This document shows, piece after piece, positions 1 to 7,343 of a stretch of DNA of 64,000 bases. The notes beneath the pieces were generated by a model. That model was not told where the DNA came from and did not search any database. It worked only from the letters and a program-made list of their open reading frames with translations. The stretch covers positions 5,246,001 to 5,310,000 of the forward strand of contig NZ_CP029425.2 of NCBI RefSeq assembly GCF_002278135.3. Direction: 5' to 3'. Origin of the DNA: Bradyrhizobium ottawaense (lineage in GTDB: Bacteria > Pseudomonadota > Alphaproteobacteria > Rhizobiales > Xanthobacteraceae). The stretch's first letter is position 1, and every line of letters begins with the position of its first letter. A program made the translations under genes and the position numbers.

Positions 1-311
1 TCATGTCGGAGGACCGCGCCGGTGTACCAACCATGCCGCCATTCGAAGTGGCACGCACGAGCCCGATAGTCGAGGCCGTCAACCGCGCTTATCGCGCAGT
101 ACGCGGAGAACAGCAGCCGACGGGCGCCGTTGCCCCGAGCTGCTTCTACGGAACCGATGCCGGCCATCTGCACTATTTCGGCGGAATGGAAGGCATCGTC
201 TGCGGCCCCGGCGGTCGCTACAATACGATGCCCGATGAGCGGGTCGATATCGTCGACTTCATCGACATGATCCGCATCTACATGCTGGCCATTCTGGAGA
301 TCTGCGGATAG
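1..311 (+). CDS. M20-family metallopeptidase, C-terminal part
   Basis: The frame is open from the window edge to a TAG at 309-311, so only the last ~100 residues are visible. The segment GTDAGHL ... GIVCGPGG ... NTMPDERVDIVDF is the typical C-terminal part of M20 amidohydrolases of the acetylornithine deacetylase / succinyl-diaminopimelate desuccinylase type, which are cytosolic zinc enzymes hydrolysing N-acyl amino acids or peptides. The exact substrate cannot be told from this fragment. It is followed by a relic of an M24 peptidase, so the pair may once have been a peptide-utilisation operon. Confidence 0.75.
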   Translation, partial: MSEDRAGVPTMPPFEVARTSPIVEAVNRAYRAVRGEQQPTGAVAPSCFYGTDAGHLHYFGGMEGIVCGPGGRYNTMPDERVDIVDFIDMIRIYMLAILEICG

Positions 312-351
312 CGGGCGCTGAAACGTGCGCATCCGATCCTACGAAGGATAA

Positions 352-632
352 ATGACAATTTGTGGCGCGCGCTAAGCGCGTGCGCGCCGATGGCCGCCCG
401 CGAGCTCGACGTCCTCATCATCGACCAGAGCTGGTTCCTCGCCTACATCACCGGCTTCTTGATCTCGGAGAACATGTACCGAGCCTGCCTCCTCCCGCGA
501 TGACGAGCCAATCATGATACTTCGAGCAATCGAACAAATCATAGGCCGAGAGTACTCGTTGGCACTCGCCGGCCTCCTCCCCTCGAAAATGCAGATCCGA
601 TCCATGCGCGCCTGCTCACGCTGGCTGCGGTG
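352..632 (+). pseudogene. M24 (creatinase/aminopeptidase P-like) relic, frameshifted
   Basis: From the ATG at 390 the peptide reads MAARELDVLIIDQSWFLAYI then TGFLISENMYRACLLPR and stops at 501-503. This is the creatinase N-terminal domain pattern of M24 peptidases. Switching frame at the stop gives DDEPIMILRAIEQIIGREY, the expected continuation, up to a TGA at about 630. A further frame change near 380 would join the upstream start at 352. Only about 90 codons remain and no metal-binding catalytic domain follows, so this is a broken 5' fragment. Dispersed repeat copy 1 begins exactly at its end. Confidence 0.6.
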
Positions 633-736
633 AGATTTTTCTTGATCTCCCGGTGCACACGTCGTGCACACGCCGCCCTTTAACTAGTTGAAAGACTTGC
701 ACTCTCGCTCCAATCCATCATGGGGGCCACGGAAAA
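632..736 (+). repeat. Dispersed ~105-bp intergenic repeat, copy 1
   Basis: The unit begins GATTTT, continues through TGATCTCCCGGTGCACACG, a second GTGCAC, TTGAAA and CTCTCGCTCCAATCCATC, and ends ATGGGGGCCACGGAAAA. The same ordered blocks recur near 16295, 39265 and 62286. The two GTGCAC hexamers are 11 bp apart and can pair as a short stem. Homology to the other copies stops soon after the CCACGG block. Confidence 0.85.
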
Positions 737-791
737 GCGATAATTTAGTGATTTCAATAGATTACCACATTTTCTTGCCGTTGCCTTCCGT

Positions 792-817
792 TATACTATT
801 TTCGCGAGAATAGTATA
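792..817. repeat. 26-bp near-perfect palindrome
   Basis: Arms TATACTATT and AATAGTATA flank a TCGCGA core; only one base pair (T801/G808) is mismatched. It is AT-rich in a GC-rich context and lies between genes. It could be a dimeric regulator operator or a cruciform; no T-run follows, so it is not a typical terminator. Confidence 0.7.
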
Positions 818-1020
818 GCTGCCGATCCCATGTGATCGCCAAGCCGCCCGTAACCACGGCAATATATGCGATGTTGGACATTGCCCTCACTCCCAATCCA
901 TCCACGCCAGCGCGATGTGCCTGCGAGGCATCACTGCGACGCGTTGCCGTCATTGTGGGGCAATGGCTGCCGAAACAGCAGTGTCGATCAGTAGTGAATC
1001 GGATTTCGACACCCTATCGG

Positions 1021-1056
1021 CAACTGAAGAAACCGAACTCTCGCTCGGATCCATCG
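1021..1056 (+). repeat. Degenerate partial copy of the dispersed repeat
   Basis: The block CTGAAGAAACCGAACTCTCG followed by CTCGGATCCATC matches the second half of the dispersed repeat (TTGAAAAAC, AACTCTCGCTC, ATCCATC) with a few substitutions. The first half with GTGCAC is missing. Confidence 0.45.
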
Positions 1057-1255
1057 AGAGCCATTTGAGCTAGCGCGCGTCCAGCAGCGGCTATTTCGGC
1101 AAACTCCAGGAATGACCGGCAACGCTCGCGCAGCGCGGTTCCCGACCGCCAGCAACTGCCAGCAATCGCTCTACAATTGGGTCAATCGCTCTGGGGCAGC
1201 GGCGAGCCATTTCCCTACCATCACTGCGTCGACGTCAACCACGAAGGGACGCGTG

Positions 1256-1534
1256 ATGATCTGGAAAAACCTCGTCAACCAATCTGCGACCCTTGCATCA
1301 CGGCCGAAAGTCCTCACCGCCACCTTCATGTGCGCCCTGTCAGCGACGGTACGCTTCGCTTCCACGGCAGATGAAGCAACGAAGATTCCGCCGCAACCGG
1401 CGCACGCGCAAAATCCCCTGGCCTCGATCATGACCCGGGACGGCGTTCCGATCTTCTGCATGGGCTGGAGACCGAAGCCCACGCAGCCGCTGGTCTTTCA
1501 GCGCCCGCGAGGCTGCCGTGCCTGGCCGCTTTAG
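1256..1534 (+). pseudogene. Truncated alpha/beta-hydrolase (chloroperoxidase-like) 5' relic A
   Basis: About 92 codons. An N-terminal hydrophobic export-like segment ends near ASTADEA, followed by SIMTRDGVPIFCMGW and QPLVF. This resembles the first strand pattern (TxDGxxIxYKDWG ... QPxVF) of haloperoxidase-type alpha/beta hydrolases. The frame then runs into a TAG, so the nucleophile elbow and the rest of the fold are absent. A homologous relic lies at 6916-7218. It ends 22 bp before the catalase-like gene. It could instead be a small secreted protein, but the hydrolase-like start favours decay. Confidence 0.5.
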
Positions 1535-1555
1535 CAGGATGTCGGAGATATCGTC

Positions 1556-2479
1556 ATGATCCGGGTCCCAACCGGTGGCGCCACGCCCGCGTCCATCGTC
1601 GACACGCTGAAAGCGATGGCCGGCGCCTCTCCAAAGGCACGTGCCAGATTCGCCAAAGGCCGCTGCGTCCGGGGCACCTATATTCCGTCGGACCGGGCTG
1701 AAGAAATTACGAAGTCCCGGAGCTTCACGGGCGCGTCGCGCGTGGTGGCGCGCTTCGCGGTAGACGGCAATTCGCGCATGCCGGATACGGACAATCCCGT
1801 GCTGCGCGGCTTCAGCTTCAGGCTTGGGGATGTCGACCATCGTTCCGACATCCTCACACAGAGCGCTCCCGTTCACTATGCGAGGACACTTGCACAAATG
1901 CTGGCGTACCTGAAGGTGCGCGTTCCCACCCCAGACGGACGGCCCGATCCGGATAAATTCGAGGCGTTCTCCACTGCCAATCCCGAGACCCTGCATCAGG
2001 CAAGCTACATGGCCGCCCATCCGCTTCCCGCAAGTTTTGCCGACACCACCTACTGGGCCGTCCACTCCTTTCCGGCGACAAACGGGCGTGACGAGACACA
2101 GTTCATCAAGTTCAAGATCGTCCCGGTCGGCAACCGGGCTGCGCCGACCGAAGACGTAGCCGAAACAAAGCCTGGAGCCTTCCTGCACGATGATCTGCAA
2201 AGCAGGATCGCAGCACGCGATATCCGCTTCAGCCTGATGGCGGTGCTCGGCCGTCCCGGCGACCCGATCCTGGACGTCACGACTCGATGGCCGGATGAGG
2301 ACCAAAGGGAGACGGTGCGCCTCGGCACGATCGTGATCACCGCAATCGAAGCGAACGAAGTGTGCGACGCATTGGCCTTCGATCCGGCAGCCCTCGCTGA
2401 AGGCATCGGTTATCCACCCGATGAGATCTTCGCGGCACGCCGCGCCGCCTACGCGACGTCGTTGGCGCAACGCCGGTGA
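1556..2479 (+). CDS. Catalase-family heme protein lacking the distal histidine
   Basis: 307 residues; the start is supported by GGAG eight bases upstream. The protein follows the small catalase-like peroxidase pattern: TPASIVDTLKAM, then ARFAKGRCVRGTY, SRVVARFAVDG, DTTYWAVHSF, and near the end GDPILDVTTRWP and ARRAAYA. The last probably carries the proximal tyrosine ligand. Relatives usually have His in the (R/H)xHAKG segment, the distal catalytic histidine. Here codon 1649-1651 is TTC, giving Phe32. There is no obvious signal peptide, whereas many relatives are membrane-anchored or periplasmic. It probably binds heme, but peroxidase or catalase activity is doubtful. Confidence 0.7.
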   Translation: MIRVPTGGATPASIVDTLKAMAGASPKARARFAKGRCVRGTYIPSDRAEEITKSRSFTGASRVVARFAVDGNSRMPDTDNPVLRGFSFRLGDVDHRSDILTQSAPVHYARTLAQMLAYLKVRVPTPDGRPDPDKFEAFSTANPETLHQASYMAAHPLPASFADTTYWAVHSFPATNGRDETQFIKFKIVPVGNRAAPTEDVAETKPGAFLHDDLQSRIAARDIRFSLMAVLGRPGDPILDVTTRWPDEDQRETVRLGTIVITAIEANEVCDALAFDPAALAEGIGYPPDEIFAARRAAYATSLAQRR

Positions 2480-2487
2480 TCGAATGA

Positions 2488-3417
2488 TCAGCTTTCGCTA
2501 TCCTCGGTGCCCTGCACTTCACGGCGCCATGCCGCTGGACTGGCGCCGACCTGGGCCGAAAACACTTTTGTAAGGTGGCTTTGATTGGCGAACCCAGCCG
2601 AAATCGCAATTTCGGACAGCGACAGATCTCGCGCGGTCATCAACTGCTTGGCCGCTTCGACACGCCGGCGAAGCAGCCATTGGTGCGGCGGCAGGCCGGT
2701 CGAAATTCGAAACGCGCGCGAGAAATGACTGACCGAGAGGCCAAACTCGGCAGCGATCAGTTGCAATGGAAGCATCCCGCCGAGGTCCGAGTCGAGCCTT
2801 TCGCAGGCGCGCTGTACCTGCCAAGGAGCAAGACCGCTCCGGGGCACCCGAGCGCGCCATCGCAACCCGCCAAAGGCCTGCGCAGCGTGTGTGGTAAAAG
2901 CGAGCATAATGTAGTCTATGAAGAGCTGGTTGGTCTCAGTTGGCCGGCGCAACGCTTGCAGTAGCGTCCCGCCAATATGACGCATGACTTGGTCGTCGTG
3001 GCCGACGCCGAGCTGAGAAGGCAGATCACCCACGCGCGGTGCGCCGGACTGTTCAGCGATACCGTCGAGCGCAAAGCGCGGAAGATAAAAATGGAGCGAG
3101 TGGAACGGTTTGTTGATGATGAAACGCGGATCCTTCTTCATGTCGTACAGATAGGTCGCGCCCGCACGAATATCGGCCTTGACGGCGTTGCCATGCTCCC
3201 AAATCTCGCAGTTCGGGTAGTCGTTGAGCTTTAGGCTTACAACATACGCATCCTGAAGACCCATCTCGCCGGAGGGGCGTGGCACGGGCGCATCAACACG
3301 AGTCTCAGTGACGGCGATCTCGGCGTTGCGCAGCGAACGCGTGATCAACGAAACCGGTTCTTGCTCCAGGTGCAAGAACCGCTTCACGGTCTGACCGTAG
3401 AAACCTGACGATTTCAT
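2488..3417 (-). CDS. AraC-family transcriptional regulator, pair A member 1
   Basis: 309 residues from the ATG at 3417, chosen because GGAGG lies eight bases upstream; the open frame extends further but without such a site. The N-terminal ~190 residues form a sensing domain (YVVSLKLNDYPNCEIW, HSLHFYLPRFAL). The C-terminal ~100 residues are a two-helix-turn-helix AraC domain (GLSVSHFSRAFRISTG, LSLSEIAISAGFANQSHLTK, SPAAWRRE). It is a close paralogue of the next gene and convergent with the catalase-like gene, whose stop is 8 bp away. The effector is unknown. Confidence 0.9.
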   Translation of the reverse strand: MKSSGFYGQTVKRFLHLEQEPVSLITRSLRNAEIAVTETRVDAPVPRPSGEMGLQDAYVVSLKLNDYPNCEIWEHGNAVKADIRAGATYLYDMKKDPRFIINKPFHSLHFYLPRFALDGIAEQSGAPRVGDLPSQLGVGHDDQVMRHIGGTLLQALRRPTETNQLFIDYIMLAFTTHAAQAFGGLRWRARVPRSGLAPWQVQRACERLDSDLGGMLPLQLIAAEFGLSVSHFSRAFRISTGLPPHQWLLRRRVEAAKQLMTARDLSLSEIAISAGFANQSHLTKVFSAQVGASPAAWRREVQGTEDSES

Positions 3418-3523
3418 ATGCACCGCCTCCTTGAGTGGAGTTGCACGGAACACCTGATCGGGATCGACCAAAGGTCATGACCATTGCGATGAGTACGAAA
3501 CAGCCGTCTGGGGCTGTCCGTGA

Positions 3524-4450
3524 TCACATATCATCTTCGGAGCCGCCAGCGGCCTCGCGACGCCATGCCGCCGGACTGATGCCGACCTGCACCGAAAACA
3601 CTTTCGTAAAGTGACTTTGATTAGCGAACCCGGCTGAGATCGCAATTTCGGACAGCGACAGGTCTCGTGCGGTCATCAACTGCTTGGCCGCGTTCACCCG
3701 CTGACGCAGCAGCCATTGGTGCGGCGGCAGGCCGGTCGAGATTCGGAACGCGCGCGAGAAATGACTGACCGAGAGTCCGAACTCGGCCGCGATCAATTGC
3801 AATGATAGCCTCCCACCAAGGTCTGAGTCGAGCCGTTCGCAGGCTCGCTTTACCTGCCACGGGGCAAGACCCCCGCGAGCGGGTCCGGCAGTGCTTTGCA
3901 GCCCGCCATAGGCCTGCGCGATGTGCGCGGTGAACGCCAGCATCATGTGATCGATGAAAAGCTGGTTGGCCTCTGCCGGCCGACTCAGTGCTTCCAACAG
4001 CACTGCCCCAATATGACGCATGACCTGGTCGTCATGGCCGAAGCCAAACTGACAGGCGAGGTCACCGCGCGGGACACGGGATTCTCTGGCGATGCCGTCG
4101 AGCGCTGAACGCGGAAGATAGAAGTGCAGGGAATGAAACGGCTTGTCGATGATATAGCCCGGATCGCTCCGGAGATCGTACAGATACGTGGTACCGGCTT
4201 TGACATCCGTCTTCATGACGCACTTGCCATGATCCCAGAGTTCGCAGTCCGGATAATCCTGAAGCTTCAGACTGACGAAATAGGCCTCATCCGCCGCTGA
4301 ACCGGAACGGCCTGGCACGGGATTATCATTCCGGGTTTCGGTGGCCGCGAGTTCGATGCCGCGCAGCGAACGCGTGATCAGCGAGGGCGGCGTATCCGTC
4401 AGGTGTAACTGCTGTCTGACCCTCTGTCCGAAGGTGCTCGCCTGTGCCAT
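3524..4450 (-). CDS. AraC-family transcriptional regulator, pair A member 2
   Basis: 308 residues if started at the ATG at 4450, which aligns its N terminus with the paralogue downstream (MAQASTFGQRVRQQLHL against MKSSGFYGQTVKRFLHL). A GTG at 4498 would add 16 residues. Same architecture: sensing domain with YFVSLKLQDYPDCELW, then a double HTH (GLSVSHFSRAFRISTG, ISAGFANQSHFTKVF). The spacing to the next gene (106 bp) allows either co-transcription or separate promoters. High similarity between the two points to recent tandem duplication. Confidence 0.9.
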   Translation of the reverse strand: MAQASTFGQRVRQQLHLTDTPPSLITRSLRGIELAATETRNDNPVPGRSGSAADEAYFVSLKLQDYPDCELWDHGKCVMKTDVKAGTTYLYDLRSDPGYIIDKPFHSLHFYLPRSALDGIARESRVPRGDLACQFGFGHDDQVMRHIGAVLLEALSRPAEANQLFIDHMMLAFTAHIAQAYGGLQSTAGPARGGLAPWQVKRACERLDSDLGGRLSLQLIAAEFGLSVSHFSRAFRISTGLPPHQWLLRQRVNAAKQLMTARDLSLSEIAISAGFANQSHFTKVFSVQVGISPAAWRREAAGGSEDDM

Positions 4451-4892
4451 TTCGACCGGCCCGTCCGAAGTTGACCAGGCAGCTCGTCTCACCGCCACCC
4501 GTCATGTCGGCACGCATTATCCGGTATCGGAGTGCGGAGGTCTAGGTCGCGGTGAACGTCGACCGTGATTGTGATCGTCGGCCGCCTTAATTGTCACAAA
4601 GTAATTTTTCGAAGTGATTTCAATACCCATCGCGTTCGATGGCAACCTTGCCATTGGCGTCAATCGGAACTCCAGCCGATCACGAAATGCGGCGCGGAGC
4701 GCTTTGAGCAGAATCAGACAAATCGCGGCCGCTTTGGGAAAGACCCCGTAATACCACGCGCCTAGATCGCGCAGCGAGAGTTCGCGGCGCCTCGCGGATC
4801 AATTCGGGCATACGGAAGCAATGGCTTCACACCGGCCCGCAAGTCGCCCCAGGCGACGCCAGCGCAAGTCCCCCTCCGAAGGGAGCACCCCA
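4451..4892. promoter_or_regulatory. Divergent control region between the two AraC pairs
   Basis: About 440 bp with no supported gene separate the minus-strand pair from the plus-strand pair, so both promoters should lie here. Part of it (about 4580-4640) is AT-rich compared with its surroundings. I could not identify a convincing operator. Confidence 0.4.
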
Positions 4893-5846
4893 ATGAGCGA
4901 GCCGATCTCGCACGATTCCGCGCATGAGAATCCTTCGGCCGCGTCCGGCGAGCGTCAGGGCCGATCGACGAGCGCCGAACAGCGTTCCGCCGACGCGGAG
5001 ATGGCGCGCGTCCTCCACACCGAACCGATCCGCATGGCGTTGGACCCCTCTGGAGCCGCAATTGCGCACTGGAAGCATGATCCGTTGCACGATGTCGTCG
5101 AGCCCATGAGCGACCACGTCATCATGGCTTACAATGGCAGGGTGCAGCACGTGGAGCGGCGCTCGGGAAAATCGCTTTCGAAGGGAACGTTCCGTCCCGG
5201 AGCCGTGATCATCATTCCGGAAGGATCGAGTTCGCGGTGGGATATTCCGAAACCCGTGGATGTCGTTCAGCTCTACCTCCCGACCACAACGCTCGCGCGC
5301 GTGGCCCGCGAAGCCGACGCGACCACTGTGGTCGATCTCCGGGAGCGAACCGGGCATCCCGACCCCGTTACATCCCGACTACTCCTGAGTGCGGCCGACG
5401 GGCTGGAGGGCAACTCCGCTCTCGATACGCTGTTCAGGCATCAGCTCATCGACCTGCTCGCGACGCGCCTGCTGGCCGCGCACACCGCTTCGCCCACCGC
5501 GTTCCAGCCGATCATCGGCGGGCTTTCGCCGAATGTCCTGCTTCGCGCCATCGAACGCTTGCGTTCGGATAGCGACGCCGACGTCTCGCTTGCAGCTCTC
5601 GCTTCGGATGCCGGCCTGTCGCGCTCGCACTTCTGTCGCGCCTTCAAGGAAAGTACCGGGCTCTCTCCTCACGCATGGCTGCGGCAATATCGCCTCGAGC
5701 AAGCCATGAACATGCTGCGCGACACCGACACATCCATCGTGTCGGTGGCGGCCGAGCTTGGCTATGCCTCGCAGACGGCATTCGCGGCCGCCTTCAGGCG
5801 GTTGACCGGAGAAACTCCGACCGATTGGCGACGAGGCGCGCGGTAG
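4893..5846 (+). CDS. AraC-family transcriptional regulator, pair B member 1
   Basis: 317 residues from the ATG at 4893, preceded by GGGAG at suitable spacing; an in-frame ATG at 4821 lacks one. N-terminal cupin-like sensing domain (WKHDPLHDVVEPMSDHVIMA, GAVIIIPEGSSSRWDIP, VVQLYLP). C-terminal AraC double HTH (GLSRSHFCRAFKESTG, VAAELGYASQTAFAAAFRRL, TPTDWRR). Member 2 starts 18 bp downstream, so they are probably one transcript. It shares the overall fold pattern with pair A but is clearly a separate subfamily. Confidence 0.9.
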   Translation: MSEPISHDSAHENPSAASGERQGRSTSAEQRSADAEMARVLHTEPIRMALDPSGAAIAHWKHDPLHDVVEPMSDHVIMAYNGRVQHVERRSGKSLSKGTFRPGAVIIIPEGSSSRWDIPKPVDVVQLYLPTTTLARVAREADATTVVDLRERTGHPDPVTSRLLLSAADGLEGNSALDTLFRHQLIDLLATRLLAAHTASPTAFQPIIGGLSPNVLLRAIERLRSDSDADVSLAALASDAGLSRSHFCRAFKESTGLSPHAWLRQYRLEQAMNMLRDTDTSIVSVAAELGYASQTAFAAAFRRLTGETPTDWRRGAR

Positions 5847-5864
5847 CAACGCAAGGATAGTTTC

Positions 5865-6815
5865 ATGAAGAAACCGATCGTGAACGATCCCCTGGAGGCT
5901 CTGCTTGGCGCAGCCGGTGCGCACCAGGACGGTTGGCCGGCCGCCCAGCGGCGCGCTGCCGAAGTCGAGATGGCGCGTGTGCTCAAGACGGCGCCGGTAC
6001 AGATGGCTTCAGACCCTGCCAACGGCGCCATCGCGCATTGGAAGCACGGGGCGTTGCACGACGTGGTCGAGCCCATGGCCGACCATGTCATCATGGCTTA
6101 CCCCACGGGCGTTCAGCGTCTGGAGCGGCGCAGCGGGAAATCGCTGGCAACTGGAACGGCGCGTCCCGGAGTCGTGACGATCATTCCGGCGGGTTCAAGC
6201 TCGAAATGGGATATTCCCGGCCCCGTCGATGTCATCCAGCTCTATCTTCCGCGCACCACGCTCGAACGCGTAGCCCGCGAAGCCGACGCATCTGCTCCCG
6301 GCGAACTGCTGGAACGGACGGGGCATCCCGACGCCATCACATCCAGCTTGCTGATGAGCGCGGCGGATGTACTCGACGGCAATTCGTCCCTTGATGCCCT
6401 GTTCAGGCAGCAGCTGACGGATCTGCTGGCCACGCGTCTGCTGGCTGCGCATGCCGGCACAGCCGTCACGTTCGAGCCGGCCGTGGGTGGGCTGTCGCCC
6501 CATGCGCTCCGCCGAACGATCGAACGCCTGCGCTCGGGCAACGATGCTGACGTTTCGCTGGCGGCGCTCGCATCGGATGCCGGCCTGTCGCGCTTCCACT
6601 TCTGTCGCGCCTTCAAGGATAGCACCGGGCTTTCACCGCACGCCTGGCTGCGCCAGCAGCGACTCGAGCGGGCCATGAACATGCTGCGCGATACCGACGC
6701 ATCGATCGAGCTGGTGGCCGCAGAGCTCGGTTATGCTTCGCAAACTGCTTTCACGGCAGCGTTCAAGAAGCTGACGGGTAATACCCCGAGCGATTGGCGC
6801 CGGCGCATCCGGTAA
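5865..6815 (+). CDS. AraC-family transcriptional regulator, pair B member 2
   Basis: 316 residues; AGGAT precedes the ATG. It is near-identical in architecture to the preceding gene: WKHGALHDVVEPMADHVIMA, GVVTIIPAGSSSKWDIPGP, then GLSRFHFCRAFKDSTG and LGYASQTAFTAAFKKL in the two HTH motifs. The pair arose by tandem duplication. Downstream lies the second hydrolase relic, so this regulator may once have controlled it. Its ligand is unknown. Confidence 0.9.
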   Translation: MKKPIVNDPLEALLGAAGAHQDGWPAAQRRAAEVEMARVLKTAPVQMASDPANGAIAHWKHGALHDVVEPMADHVIMAYPTGVQRLERRSGKSLATGTARPGVVTIIPAGSSSKWDIPGPVDVIQLYLPRTTLERVAREADASAPGELLERTGHPDAITSSLLMSAADVLDGNSSLDALFRQQLTDLLATRLLAAHAGTAVTFEPAVGGLSPHALRRTIERLRSGNDADVSLAALASDAGLSRFHFCRAFKDSTGLSPHAWLRQQRLERAMNMLRDTDASIELVAAELGYASQTAFTAAFKKLTGNTPSDWRRRIR

Positions 6816-6915
6816 CAGCAATCTCTCTGCAACCGCGTCAATCGCGCTGGCGCGGTCACAACTCCGATCCCGTAGATTTGCGGTATCGAACATCGACAAC
6901 GGACGGAGACGAACA

Positions 6916-7218
6916 ATGGCCTGGAAGCACTGTGTCGCCCTCCTTGCAATCGTACCGCGACGGACGGTCGTTGCGACCGCGCTGGTGTACGGACTGTCAC
7001 TCAGCGTGCGCTTCACTTCAGCTACGGGCGAGGAAGTTGAAATTCCGACACTGCCCGCAACGTCGATCGTAACCAGAGATGGCGCCCCTGTTTTGCGCGA
7101 CGGCTGGCCGTTGAGGGCCAGCGAACCGATCACCCTTCAGCTCGCCCGGGCGTCGCGCGGCTGTCAGGCTTCCTGCGAACGTCCAACGATACTAGCGCCG
7201 GACTGCAGCGCTCCGTAA
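6916..7218 (+). pseudogene. Truncated alpha/beta-hydrolase 5' relic B
   Basis: 100 codons, preceded by a plausible GGAG. MAWKHCVALLAIVPRR, a hydrophobic segment, LSLSVRFTSATGEE and SIVTRDGAPVLRDGW align with relic A at 1256-1534 (WKN/WKH, VRFAST/VRFTSAT, TRDGVPI/TRDGAPV). As there, homology to the hydrolase family stops after the first strands and no nucleophile elbow follows. The sequence before the start is also related to that before relic A. It was probably a secreted chloroperoxidase-like hydrolase, now inactive. Confidence 0.5.
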
Positions 7219-7343
7219 GCGCCCGACAATTTTCGTTTCACGTATTCGCGTCGTCACCGATCGCTACGAGCCATCCCCGGATGCGGGAGCGGCAACGGTG
7301 ACGCGCGCGTAGGTTCGAGAAGTCAAACCAGAGGAGTAACGAC

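Larger units (their letters stand above)
737..1255. other. Intergenic stretch, no supported gene
   Basis: No open frame here looks coding. It holds the 26-bp palindrome at 792-817 and the degenerate repeat piece at 1021-1056. The last ~100 bp before 1256 resemble the sequence upstream of the second hydrolase relic (shared GTCAATCGC-CTGG block), suggesting that the promoter region was duplicated with the gene. Confidence 0.5.

Noticed and set aside
1340..2470. Minus-strand open frame of 376 codons opposite the catalase-like gene
   Set aside because: It is a mirror of the plus-strand gene, which has a good ribosome-binding site and catalase-family motifs; the minus-strand product resembles nothing known.
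747..4625. Identical 13-mer AGTGATTTCAATA at 747-759 and 4613-4625, a possible shared operator
   Set aside because: Exact 13-mer pairs are expected by chance in 64 kb, there is no palindromic structure, and only two occurrences were seen.
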